A stretch of 64,000 bases of DNA from Gottfriedia luciferensis (GTDB lineage Bacteria; Bacillota; Bacilli; Bacillales; Bacillaceae_G): NCBI RefSeq assembly GCF_001712755.1, contig NZ_MDKC01000001.1, positions 248,001-312,000 of the forward strand. The letters are read 5' to 3'. The notes under the pieces are model-generated. The model did not search any database and was not told the DNA's origin. It saw only the letters and a list, made by a program, of their open reading frames with translations. The translations under genes and the position numbers were made by a program. Below, one piece after another: positions 25,526-33,630 of this stretch; the stretch's first letter is position 1, and the number at the start of each line of letters is the position of its first letter.

Positions 25526-26455
25526 GTGGAAATTCAAAGAATTTTAGTGACTAGCCGAATTCATCATAAGCTTAAAGATCTAATTGAATCTCATAATCTA
25601 TCAAAACAGTTTCGTTTTTTACCAGAAGATGAAGTAACAAAAGAAGATTATGAGTGGGCTGATACATTTGTTGGTTTTCGTCCAACACCAAATTTTGAAT
25701 TTGGAAACATAAAGTGGGTCCATTCATTAGCAGCGGGCGTAGATAGTTTCATGAAAATTAACTGGAAGAATGATGTACTTTTAACGCGAACGATTGATGT
25801 TTTTGGTCCAAAAATGAGTCAATATTGTTTAAGTTACATTCTCCAAGATACACAATTACATGAACAATTCTCAAATTTACAAAATGAAAATAAGTGGGAA
25901 TTTCATATCCCAAAATCTTTAGAAGACCAAAAAGTTGTCATTTATGGCACAGGAGAAATTGGTGGACATATTGGTAAGGTTTTATCAAGCTTAGGAATGA
26001 AAGTATATGGAGTCTCTATGAGCGGTAATAAAAAACAATATTTTGAAAAAATAGTTCCATTCCAAGAAGCATCTACGATTTTAGATCATACAGATTGGAT
26101 TATTAGTGTTCTTCCGTCTACGAATGAAACTAAAAATATATTAGATAAGAATACATTTAAACTGTTAAATAATGTAGGGTTTATCAATGTTGGTAGAGGA
26201 GCAACTGTATGCGAGGACTCTTTAAAGGAAGCTTTGAATAATGGAAATATTAGAAAAGCTATTTTAGATGTTTTTGCTGTTGAACCACTTCCAGCAGATT
26301 CTGAATTATGGCAAATGCCTAATGTAAAAATAACTCCACATATTTCGGCAGTTACTTTACCAAATGATGGTGTTAAGTGTTTTGTTAATACACTTTCAAC
26401 ATTAGAAAATAACGAGAAACTAAGAAATGTAGTGAAAATCGAAAAGGGATATTAA
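25526..26455 (+). CDS. D-isomer-specific 2-hydroxyacid dehydrogenase
   Basis: A 309-residue NAD-dependent oxidoreductase. The catalytic domain is at the ends and the Rossmann domain in the middle (VVIYGTGEIGGHIGKVL, near residue 140). The signature INVGRGATVCEDSL leads to the active arginine region, DVFAVEPLP follows, and the catalytic histidine is in ITPHISA. The substrate-side motif HSLAAGVD precedes them. The exact 2-hydroxyacid is unknown. It starts at GTG, with GGAG 9 nt upstream. It appears monocistronic. Confidence 0.9.
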   Translation: MEIQRILVTSRIHHKLKDLIESHNLSKQFRFLPEDEVTKEDYEWADTFVGFRPTPNFEFGNIKWVHSLAAGVDSFMKINWKNDVLLTRTIDVFGPKMSQYCLSYILQDTQLHEQFSNLQNENKWEFHIPKSLEDQKVVIYGTGEIGGHIGKVLSSLGMKVYGVSMSGNKKQYFEKIVPFQEASTILDHTDWIISVLPSTNETKNILDKNTFKLLNNVGFINVGRGATVCEDSLKEALNNGNIRKAILDVFAVEPLPADSELWQMPNVKITPHISAVTLPNDGVKCFVNTLSTLENNEKLRNVVKIEKGY

Positions 26456-26715
26456 TTTTATGATGTAGAATTGGTATTATTTCCCTAAGTATTTGTCAGG
26501 AGAGTAAGAGTTAAATTTTTCATTTCACATCAAGACCTTATAAATTTGCAGCTAAGAAGGGGACTCGACGGAGTTCCAAATTTAAGGAATTTAGTATAAG
26601 TGCAACTACGTCTTTTTCCTCGCCTTAAAGCTCGCCAATCGTCGAGTTTTCATTATTATCGTAAACATGTTAGGATAGACAAGTAACAAGTTGATAAAAA
26701 AGGAGAATACAAAAA

Positions 26716-27027
26716 ATGGCAATTATTGACGTTTCAATCGTACCAATTGGCACAGAAACACCTAGTGTAAGTGCGTATGTAGCAAATATACATAAAGTTT
26801 TAGAAAAGTATAATGGCGAAGTAAAATTCCAGCTTACACCGATGAATACAATTATTGAAGGCGACTTACCGTTATTATTAAAAGTTGTACAAGAAATGCA
26901 TGAGGTACCATTTGAAAATGGAATTTCAAGAGTAGCAACGACTATTCGAATTGATGATCGTCGCGATAAGAAGAGCACAATGGAAGGTAAGTTAGCTTCT
27001 GTTCAAGCAAAACTTGAACAAAACTAA
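26716..27027 (+). CDS. yqgV: MTH1187-family thiamine-binding protein (YqgV)
   Basis: A 103-residue ferredoxin-like protein of the MTH1187/UPF0045 family: IIDVSIVPIGTETPSVSAYV at the start (PIGTETPSVS is the conserved part), then LTPMNTIIEGD and RVATTIRIDDR. Family members bind thiamine or a related pyrimidine, probably as a cytosolic tetramer. ATG follows AAGGAG. It has its own terminator. The 260 bp before it hold only a loose dyad (ACTCGACG at 26571 area, CGTCGAGT near 26650). Confidence 0.88.
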   Translation: MAIIDVSIVPIGTETPSVSAYVANIHKVLEKYNGEVKFQLTPMNTIIEGDLPLLLKVVQEMHEVPFENGISRVATTIRIDDRRDKKSTMEGKLASVQAKLEQN

Positions 27028-27039
27028 TTTTAACTTGAT

Positions 27040-27083
27040 AAAGTGACTTGATAGGTTTAACGACTTATCGTCACTTTTTTTTG
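27040..27083 (+). terminator. Terminator of yqgV
   Basis: AAAGTGAC and GTCACTTT outer arms with an inner GATA/TATC stem, then seven T residues. Confidence 0.8.
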
Positions 27084-27151
27084 TGATTTGATAATAATCG
27101 CGTGATTATTTAGAATATTCTCTTGAAATTCCAAAATTTAGTTGATAAACT

Positions 27152-27169
27152 AAACTAATCAGTCAGTTT
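27152..27169. promoter_or_regulatory. Likely TetR operator 1
   Basis: AAACTAATCAGTCAGTTT, with 5-bp inverted arms AAACT/AGTTT. It shares 15 of 18 bases with the site before the MFS gene at 27926. Confidence 0.65.
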
Positions 27170-27201
27170 AAATATATTTAATGAGTAAAGGAAAGTGTTC
27201 A

Positions 27202-27813
27202 ATGCCAAAAGTCTCAGATGATTACAAAGAACGCAAAAGAGAGAGTCTTCTTGAAAGTGCTTTAAAATGTTTTGGAGAAAAAGGATATCATACGACAACA
27301 ATGGATGATATTGTTGCATATTCCAAAACGAGTAAAGGTCTAATTTATAATTATTTTAAAAGCAAGGAAGAGTTATATTTAACTTTAATGCAAGAAAGAA
27401 CAGTCCAAACATTTGAAAAAATTAATCAACGATTTCAAAATATTAGTTCATCAAAAGATAAGTTAATAGAGTTATTTCAAATGTATAGTGAAATTTCTTT
27501 AACAGAAAAATGGCGAAATATGATTAGAGTTCACATGGAGTTTTGGATTAATTCAGCTAGGCATGAAAATCTACAAGCCATTATGATTGAAAGGTACAAA
27601 GATCAATATCGTTTATTTTTAAGTGATATTATTAAACAAGGAATAGCATCTGGTGAATTTAAGAAAACAATCGATCCTGATATTATTTCTAGTTTGTTTT
27701 GGGCTAATATCGATGGCATTTGCTTACATTATTCAGTTGTAGAAGAAGATGAAATTTACAAAGCACAATTTAAAGCTGCGGAAGAAATGATTATGTCTCA
27801 TATCGTCATTTAA
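27202..27813 (+). CDS. TetR-family regulator
   Basis: A 203-residue repressor. The helix-turn-helix spans about residues 25-50 (HTTTMDDIVAYSKTSKGLIYNYFKSKEEL; core TSKGLIYNYFKSKEEL). The remaining helical part is a ligand-binding domain of the TetR_C type. The ATG at 27202 (MPKVSDDY) has AAAGGA upstream and fits the usual family start; the upstream ATG at 27181 is less likely. Two matching operators, one before this gene and one before the MFS gene, suggest it represses itself and the exporter. Confidence 0.85.
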   Translation: MPKVSDDYKERKRESLLESALKCFGEKGYHTTTMDDIVAYSKTSKGLIYNYFKSKEELYLTLMQERTVQTFEKINQRFQNISSSKDKLIELFQMYSEISLTEKWRNMIRVHMEFWINSARHENLQAIMIERYKDQYRLFLSDIIKQGIASGEFKKTIDPDIISSLFWANIDGICLHYSVVEEDEIYKAQFKAAEEMIMSHIVI

Positions 27814-27925
27814 AAATGAAATTTTGGGTAGAGAAGGAGAATACTTTCCTACCTAAAATTTAAATTCAGAAAATTTTTTATGTTAAAAATAAAGCAAACA
27901 ACATACACTGTTCATAGAATAAAAT

Positions 27926-27943
27926 AAACTTAATAGTCAGTTT
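27926..27943. promoter_or_regulatory. Likely TetR operator 2
   Basis: AAACTTAATAGTCAGTTT, same length and arms as the 27152 site. It lies in the promoter region of the MFS gene. Confidence 0.65.
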
Positions 27944-27966
27944 TAATTAGGGGGGGAGGAATTACA

Positions 27967-28011
27967 ATGAATTCAGTCCAAATTAGAATTATTTGTATAT
28001 CTATTTATTAA
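27967..28011 (+). CDS. Possible 14-residue leader peptide
   Basis: ATG with a very strong GGGGGGAGGA 5-6 nt upstream opens a 14-codon frame (MNSVQIRIICISIY), ending 43 nt before the MFS start. The strong ribosome site is hard to explain otherwise, so translational control of the exporter is possible. Confidence 0.35.
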   Translation: MNSVQIRIICISIY

Positions 28012-28054
28012 TAAAGGTGTGATTTTTTAATTTTGGTAGAATGAAGGGATTATA

Positions 28055-29284
28055 ATGGGAAAGAAAGTCTATTTTTTATATACAAAAGCGTTCTCGGATA
28101 TAGGCAGTATGATGGAATTGGTCATAATGAATGCAGTGATCTTCTCGATGACGAAAAGCACATCATGGCTGGCTGCGGTTTTAGCTCTTCGTGTTTGTGG
28201 TGGGATATTAACAAGTTTATTTTCTGGTGTAATTGCGGATCGATATAATCGAAGAAAGCTAATGATATTTAGCGATATTACTAGAGGAATAGGTATTCTT
28301 ATCTTATGTATTTTCCCTTCACCTTTCATGTTTGCAATTGTAGCATTTATCATTGGTGCATTAGGAAGCTTTTTTTCAGTTAGTTTTAGTGCAGATTTAC
28401 CTCAAATATTTGGTGAAGAAAATATTTTAAAAATAAATGCTTTTATTTCACGCCTTGGTGCAATTAGTATGGTTATTGGATTTTTAGGATCAGCATTCTT
28501 ATCAACGGTTGTAGATTATCGTGTAATCATTGGAATAGATGCTCTTTCCTATTTCTTATCCGCATTTGTTCTAATCTTTTATAAATGGGAAAATACGGTT
28601 AAAAAAGGTGTAAACAATCATTGGAAACAACTATTTATTGATTTGAAAGAAGTAAAAACATATGTGCTAATCAAACCACTATTAGTATTTGTATTCATTG
28701 TATTTCTATTTCAAACATTCTCAGCCAGCTCTCATAATGTCGGAGTACCAATATTAGCAGAAAAAATTAGCACAGAACATGCAACCTTTTACCAAGGACT
28801 TATTTGGGGAACTTGGGGTATTGGAGGAATCCTTTCGACTTGGTTAATTCCAAAGGTCTCTTGGTTAAAAAAACATTATCTATTTATGTATTACGGAACT
28901 TCAGTTTTAACATCAATCGGATTCATTTTATTTTTATCGAATCAAATTTTATGGGTTGTATTTTTCTTCGCATTTTTTACAGGCTTTTTTGATAATGCAG
29001 CAGGTACTTATTTTTCAACGATGATTCAAAAAACCGATAATTCCATAAGAGGTAGAATCTTCGGAGTCGCAAATTTGTTAAATAGAGTTGGTTTTACGAT
29101 CGGTTTTGTAGCTGCATCACCATTATTATCATTTTTATCAATGCAACATCTAGTTTGGTTGTTTCATGGTAGTCTAATTATTATGATTTTATGCGTAACT
29201 AGTTACTTACTATTTAAGAAAAAAATTGTTTTTAACTATGAGCAAATTCAACAAAATGAAAATGAACTCATCATTTCTAAATAA
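28055..29284 (+). CDS. MFS transporter (macrolide-efflux type)
   Basis: A 409-residue, 12-helix major-facilitator protein. The loop 2-3 motif is SGVIADRYNRRKLM, and helix 5 contains RLGAISMVIGFLGSAF. It resembles the MefA/enterobactin-exporter branch. The substrate is unknown. Control by the upstream TetR protein is supported by the shared operator. GNAT gene 29301 starts 16 nt after its stop, so the two form an operon. Confidence 0.85.
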   Translation: MGKKVYFLYTKAFSDIGSMMELVIMNAVIFSMTKSTSWLAAVLALRVCGGILTSLFSGVIADRYNRRKLMIFSDITRGIGILILCIFPSPFMFAIVAFIIGALGSFFSVSFSADLPQIFGEENILKINAFISRLGAISMVIGFLGSAFLSTVVDYRVIIGIDALSYFLSAFVLIFYKWENTVKKGVNNHWKQLFIDLKEVKTYVLIKPLLVFVFIVFLFQTFSASSHNVGVPILAEKISTEHATFYQGLIWGTWGIGGILSTWLIPKVSWLKKHYLFMYYGTSVLTSIGFILFLSNQILWVVFFFAFFTGFFDNAAGTYFSTMIQKTDNSIRGRIFGVANLLNRVGFTIGFVAASPLLSFLSMQHLVWLFHGSLIIMILCVTSYLLFKKKIVFNYEQIQQNENELIISK

Positions 29285-29300
29285 AAAAGGACGTGTTTAG

Positions 29301-30188
29301 ATGGAAACAAATTTGAAGAAGAATATCGATCTAGAAAAAATAAATTATGTTAGATGTAGTGAAGTAGACGTTGAATTAGCATATCAAGCATTTTCAATAG
29401 GTTTTTCAGATTATATCGTTAAATTCAATCATACTAAGGAACAGTTTGTCAATTTGTTTTTCGGTCCAGAAGGTAACAAACCTGAGCATTCTTTCGTAGC
29501 AATTTATGAAAATGAAGCGGTAGGTGTGATTTTAGGCGGTATAAAAATGTATGAAACGATTAAAACAATGCGATGTGGAACTTTAGCTATTAGTCCAGAT
29601 TATAGGGGGTTAGGTGTTAGCCAAAAATTATTTGAACTGCACAAAGAAGAAGCAGAGAAAAACGGATGTAAACAATTATTCCTAGAAGTAATTGTCGGGA
29701 ATGATCGTGCAATTAATTTTTATAAGAAACTCGGATATGAAAAGATTTATGACCTTTCTTATTTTTCTAAATCAGATTTAACAATTTTAAAACAAATACA
29801 ATTGGATTCTAGTACAGAAATAAATAAAGTTGAATTTAAACCATTCAAAGAAACAATTTCAAAATGGGACTATCATATAAACTGGCAAAATGACATTGAT
29901 TATTTAGAAAAACTAACTAATTTTAGTTACTTTCTTGCTAGAGTTAATGATGAAAATGTTGGTGCTTTAGCAGTTAATGAAAATGGTAGAATTAGCGTCC
30001 TAATAATTGATAAAGTTTACCGTAATCGAAAAATAGCAACTACCTTATTACAATTTGCGGCAAGTGAACTAAATTTAAAATCTTTCTCAATCTCAATCCC
30101 AAATAACAATAGCCTTGAAGGTTTCCTTCAGAAACTAGAATTTAAGAAAGAAAAAATAGCTCAATACGAAATGTACAAAATGATTTAA
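29301..30188 (+). CDS. Tandem GNAT N-acetyltransferase
   Basis: A 295-residue protein with two GNAT domains. The first (about 15-165) has a complete acetyl-CoA loop (TLAISPDYRGLGVSQKLFEL) and the C-terminal RAINFYKKLGYEK motif. The second (about 180-295) is more degenerate (LIIDKVYRNRKIATTLL, and SLEGFLQKLEFKK). Its substrate is unknown. Its place behind an efflux pump suggests a joint detoxification unit. Confidence 0.8.
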   Translation: METNLKKNIDLEKINYVRCSEVDVELAYQAFSIGFSDYIVKFNHTKEQFVNLFFGPEGNKPEHSFVAIYENEAVGVILGGIKMYETIKTMRCGTLAISPDYRGLGVSQKLFELHKEEAEKNGCKQLFLEVIVGNDRAINFYKKLGYEKIYDLSYFSKSDLTILKQIQLDSSTEINKVEFKPFKETISKWDYHINWQNDIDYLEKLTNFSYFLARVNDENVGALAVNENGRISVLIIDKVYRNRKIATTLLQFAASELNLKSFSISIPNNNSLEGFLQKLEFKKEKIAQYEMYKMI

Positions 30189-30308
30189 GATAAGAAGGTA
30201 AGGGTGACAGTATTCTTAGCATAAGAATTTGTACTTTTGCCTATATGCATGGCCTTGCTCCTAAATGAGCAATTCTCCGTACATTAGATAGTATGGAGGT
30301 GATTTATA

Positions 30309-30548
30309 ATGTATGATTATCGTCAACAAATTGAGCAACCATATTATCCATATTCAGGAATACCGCAACAAGAGGACGAAAGATTTTTCCCATTCTTCTT
30401 TCCGTTTTTATTTGGTGCAGCGGCATTTGGTCCATGGGGCTGGGGAAGACCATGGGGTTGGGGCCGTCCATGGGGCTGGGGAAGACCTTGGGGATTTTAT
30501 CGTCCATGGGGCTGGGGCCGTCCATGGGGTTGGGGAAGACCTTGGTAA
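30309..30548 (+). CDS. Trp/Gly/Arg/Pro-repeat protein, 79 aa
   Basis: An N-terminal Tyr/Gln/Pro-rich part and a short Phe-rich hydrophobic stretch (FFPFFFPFLFGAAAFG) precede six copies of the hexamer RPWGWG or close variants. The coding DNA is correspondingly repetitive. ATG follows GGAGGTG. Such low-complexity aromatic proteins occur among spore coat or surface proteins of Bacillaceae, but I do not recognise this family. The reverse strand is also open here because of the repeat; that is an artefact. Confidence 0.7.
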   Translation: MYDYRQQIEQPYYPYSGIPQQEDERFFPFFFPFLFGAAAFGPWGWGRPWGWGRPWGWGRPWGFYRPWGWGRPWGWGRPW

Positions 30549-30568
30549 ATTAAAAAAATATTGAATAT

Positions 30569-30607
30569 GGTGTCTCATAGGTCATTGTACTTTTGAGACA
30601 CCTTTTT
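30569..30607 (+). terminator. Terminator of the Trp/Gly-repeat gene
   Basis: GGTGTCTCA and TGAGACACC arms around a 16-nt loop, then five T residues. Confidence 0.85.
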
Positions 30608-30649
30608 ATGTTTGGAAAAATACTGATCAGTGAAAATCATCTTAATTCA

Positions 30650-30686
30650 AAAAATATCCCACAAGGAAAATATATACCTTGTGGGA
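30650..30686 (-). terminator. Terminator of lrgAB
   Basis: TCCCACAAGG and CCTTGTGGGA arms, with a T-rich run on the minus-strand side. Confidence 0.85.
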
Positions 30687-30690
30687 AGTT

Positions 30691-31380
30691 TTATTTCAAG
30701 ATTAATTTTATGAAAAATGGAATAAGAATAGAGGCCAATATCGCACTAAGCGTCATTGCAATTGAACTAATTGCTTGTTCAATTTTTCCATATTCTGCTG
30801 CTTTTGCTGTACCTACTCCATGTGATGAGATACCATACGAAGCGCCAATCGCAACAGGGTGGTCGATTTTAAGTTTTGATAGAATAGCAGGACCAAACAT
30901 TGATCCTGAAATACCAGCAATCATTACATATACAACTGTTAAAGATGGAATACCACCAATCATTGAAGTGATGCCCATAGCTAAAGGGGTTGTAACTGAT
31001 TTTGCTGCTAAAGAAAGTAGGATGATTTTTTTTAATCCGAGCCATAGTGACAAGTATACACCTGAAAGTAGACCGACAATTGTACCAGCCATTACACTAA
31101 CTATTATCGAAATGCAATGTTTCTTTAATGTTGCTCGATGCTCGTATAATGGATAGGCAAAAGAAACAACTGCAGGACCTAAAAGTAAATTAATCCATTT
31201 TCCTCCAAGCATATACGAGTCATACGTAATGTGAAGATTTACAAGAATTATGATAATAACTGAAGTAGAGGTAACAATCGGAATCAATAGCGAGTATGTG
31301 AATTTAGCGTACATTTTTTTAGCAAGAATATAACACAAAATGGTTAAGAGGATAAATAGTAAACTTTTAAAGTCCTTCAT
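30691..31380 (-). CDS. lrgB: LrgB/CidB family membrane protein
   Basis: A 229-residue protein with about seven helices. Hallmarks of the family are AVVSFAYPLYEHR, AAKSVTTPLAMGI and HPVAIGASYGISSHGVGTAKA (core GISSHGVGTAKA). LrgAB-type pairs act in pyruvate uptake (PftAB in B. subtilis) and in control of autolysis. The ATG at 31380 has GGGAG 8 nt upstream and overlaps the end of lrgA by 14 nt, so the two are coupled. Confidence 0.9.
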   Translation of the reverse strand: MKDFKSLLFILLTILCYILAKKMYAKFTYSLLIPIVTSTSVIIIILVNLHITYDSYMLGGKWINLLLGPAVVSFAYPLYEHRATLKKHCISIIVSVMAGTIVGLLSGVYLSLWLGLKKIILLSLAAKSVTTPLAMGITSMIGGIPSLTVVYVMIAGISGSMFGPAILSKLKIDHPVAIGASYGISSHGVGTAKAAEYGKIEQAISSIAMTLSAILASILIPFFIKLILK

Positions 31381-31774
31381 TCGTATCACTCCCAATTAAT
31401 AAATCATTTGTTTGTTTTTTATGGGCTCTTGAAGTAAGATACGAACTAATGCCTGCAGTAATAGTAAATACAACTGCTGTACTAACTAATACTATTATAA
31501 TCGAAATTAAACCGTGAAAATTTAAAATTGAAGAATAATTCATTATTCCAACAGTAGCTGGAATAAACAAAAGCGTTAAGTGCTTACTTAAAAAATTACT
31601 ACCATATCGAATCCATTTTTCGTTAAAGAATGGTATAAATAGTAAACAAAATAATAACAACATACCAATAATACTTCCCGGTATAATTAGATGAAATTGC
31701 TGCTGAATGATATTTCCAATAAAAAATAATAAGTAAAGAAAGCTTATTTGAACAATTAATTTTACAAAATTCAT
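31367..31774 (-). CDS. lrgA: LrgA/CidA family membrane protein
   Basis: A 135-residue, four-helix holin-like protein, the partner of LrgB. Family features are IIPGSIIGMLLLF and LFIPATVGIMNY. The start at ATG 31774 (MNFVKLIVQ) has AAAGG 9 nt upstream; the longer frame to 31831 adds residues with no membrane or family character. No LytSR two-component genes are adjacent. Confidence 0.88.
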   Translation of the reverse strand: MNFVKLIVQISFLYLLFFIGNIIQQQFHLIIPGSIIGMLLLFCLLFIPFFNEKWIRYGSNFLSKHLTLLFIPATVGIMNYSSILNFHGLISIIIVLVSTAVVFTITAGISSYLTSRAHKKQTNDLLIGSDTNEGL

Positions 31775-31936
31775 TTTCAACATCCTTTGATTCTTACTAA
31801 CTAATAAACTATTAATCTTATTATTGTACAATAAAATATGGCGAAAATGTGAACTTTTTTAGAGATTATAAAAATGCATCTTTTTATAAAAAAGATTATA
31901 ATAGATTTATCATATAAATAGAGGAAGTAATAGAAT

Positions 31937-32563
31937 ATGAAATCATTTGTAGCGTTCGATTTTGAAACGGCAAATTACAGTCGACATAGCATTTGTGCTG
32001 CCGGTTTTGTATTTGTTGAAGAAGGAGTAATTGTTGACCAAGTTTACTCACTAATTAATCCTGAAGAAGAATTTTATTCGATGAATATTTCTGTGCACGG
32101 AATTAGGCCAAGAGATGTACAAGATGCACCTCTGTTCCCAGAATTTTATGAAACGATTAAAGATAAAATTGAGGGGAAAACATTAGTTGCACATAATCTA
32201 CCATTTGATGGATATGCACTAAAAGATAATTTATCAAGATATGGTGTACCTTCAGTTTCAAATAATTTGCTATGTTCATTGCAACTTGCTAAGAAGGTAT
32301 TACCAAAACAATCTCGTTATTCATTAGATACTTTATCAAGGCAATTTAGTATTTTATTAGATCATCATCACCATGCATTAGCGGATGCGGAGGCTTGCGC
32401 GAAAATATTTCTGCATTTAACGAAGGAATATGAAATCTCATCATTTGAAGAGTTATATGAGAAAACTTCAATTTACCATGGGCAAATTCATCAGTTTGAT
32501 TATCGTTCATCTTTAGTAAAACCGAAGAAAAGCAATAAAAGGACTAGGGTAAAGGCAGATTAG
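31937..32563 (+). CDS. DnaQ-like 3'-5' exonuclease with replaced C-terminus
   Basis: A 208-residue DEDDh exonuclease. The metal ligands are in FVAFDFETAN (Asp8, Glu10), HNLPFDGY and HHALADAEA (His and Asp), a complete active site. The last 14 residues (after LVKPK, 32526) are not the original end: the bases CGTTCATC-TTAGTAAAACCGAA recur at 36728, where the frame would read RSSLVKPKPKRKLEKKI and stop right at the start of the exoIII gene. The present tail is therefore supplied by inserted DNA. The enzyme core is intact. Confidence 0.85.
   Translation: MKSFVAFDFETANYSRHSICAAGFVFVEEGVIVDQVYSLINPEEEFYSMNISVHGIRPRDVQDAPLFPEFYETIKDKIEGKTLVAHNLPFDGYALKDNLSRYGVPSVSNNLLCSLQLAKKVLPKQSRYSLDTLSRQFSILLDHHHHALADAEACAKIFLHLTKEYEISSFEELYEKTSIYHGQIHQFDYRSSLVKPKKSNKRTRVKAD
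32504..32526. repeat. Left copy of a 23-bp direct repeat (attL-like)
   Basis: CGTTCATCTTTAGTAAAACC plus GAA, in the 3' end of the exonuclease gene. It matches 36728-36750 at 22 of 23 bases, in the same orientation. Confidence 0.7.
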
Positions 32564-32789
32564 GATTAATTCCTTTTCTGTCTTTTTTAGTGCAATTTCT
32601 AATTGAGATCAGCTGAGTTCTGTGAAAGATAATTTGGAGGAGCCGTGTGCGTTAATAGCGCAAGCACGTTTTGGGATGGAGTTCAATTTACCCGTAAAGT
32701 AAAAAGACTCCTTTCTACTCGACTAGTTGAAATACCAATAATTTTTATTATAAGTGGCATAATAAGATTATACTTAAGAGGTGGTACAA

Positions 32790-33224
32790 TTGGAAAAACA
32801 ACAAACAATTAAGACACTCAACAAATTCTTGCAGGGTCAATATATGGGCATTCATGCATATGAACACTTTATAAAAAAGTTGCAACAATCCCCATTAAAA
32901 GACTCGGTTATTTCAATTCAGAAAGATCAAAAAAATCATGCAAACATTATTTCAGAGAGAATTCAGAATCTAGGTGGAACACCTGTAACGAGTGAGGGAT
33001 TGGTTGGAAAAGTTGAAGGTGTGATCGGAAATTTAATTAATAATTACAATACAGATGAGGACATTATTAAACATGCGATTAAAGGTGAAAATCAATACGG
33101 GATAAAAATGACCGAGGACCTGGTACGTGATAAATTAGATGAAGAAAGTCTAAAACTGGTTCATAACATTCTTAATAAGGACCGTGAACATGTAGATTAC
33201 CTAAAGTCACTTTTACATTCTTAG
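32790..33224 (+). CDS. Ferritin-like four-helix protein (DUF2383 type)
   Basis: A 144-residue helical protein. It has paired Glu/His residues along the helices (YMGIHAYEHFIKKL, QKNHANIISERI, GENQYGIKMTEDL, NKDREHVDYLKSLL), as in ferritin-like bundles of the PA2169/DUF2383 type. Iron binding is plausible but not shown. The TTG at 32790 has AAGAGGTGG 6 nt upstream. It lies inside the second, decayed element and ends at the 33271 terminator. Confidence 0.7.
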   Translation: MEKQQTIKTLNKFLQGQYMGIHAYEHFIKKLQQSPLKDSVISIQKDQKNHANIISERIQNLGGTPVTSEGLVGKVEGVIGNLINNYNTDEDIIKHAIKGENQYGIKMTEDLVRDKLDEESLKLVHNILNKDREHVDYLKSLLHS

Positions 33225-33270
33225 AAACAATCTCAATATAGTTTTGAAATACGATAATTGGATAATAATA

Positions 33271-33303
33271 AAAAGTTCCTTTTCATAAAAAGGAACTTTT
33301 TTT
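33271..33303 (+). terminator. Terminator of the ferritin-like gene
   Basis: AAAAGTTCCTTTT and AAAAGGAACTTTT arms around CATA. Confidence 0.9.
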
Positions 33304-33552
33304 ATGTTAATTATAAGTCTAGTTTTTATTTTGCTTTAAAAATAGCAATGGTTATGAAGTTCTGCTTGTGATTTATTTCTGAATAACCACATACAAAATT
33401 AATAAATTTAATTATTCACAAAATATTAAAAGTAAAATAGAAATTTTTTTAATTGCCTTAGAAAATACCTTCTTCTATCTTCTAAAATACATTTGACCAA
33501 TTAACTACTTATTGACTTTTTAGACATACCGAAACAAAACAAGTTAAAAAAT
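33304..33552. other. AT-rich gap with no gene
   Basis: About 250 bp between two terminators. No coding frame or structured element is visible. Confidence 0.4.
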
Positions 33553-33582
33553 AAACACTGACTACTTAAGTAGTTAGTGTTT
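33553..33582 (-). terminator. Terminator of the amine oxidase gene
   Basis: AAACACT-GACTAC and GTAGTT-AGTGTTT arms meeting at CTTAAG. Nearly symmetric, with only a weak T tract. Confidence 0.6.
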
Positions 33583-33630
33583 AATGTTTAACTATGTCTA
33601 AGCCATTCAAAAGTACGTTATGAATTTAAA

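Noticed and set aside
30593-31156. Plus-strand 187-codon frame over lrgB
   Set aside because: Antisense to a recognisable LrgB gene, starting inside terminators.
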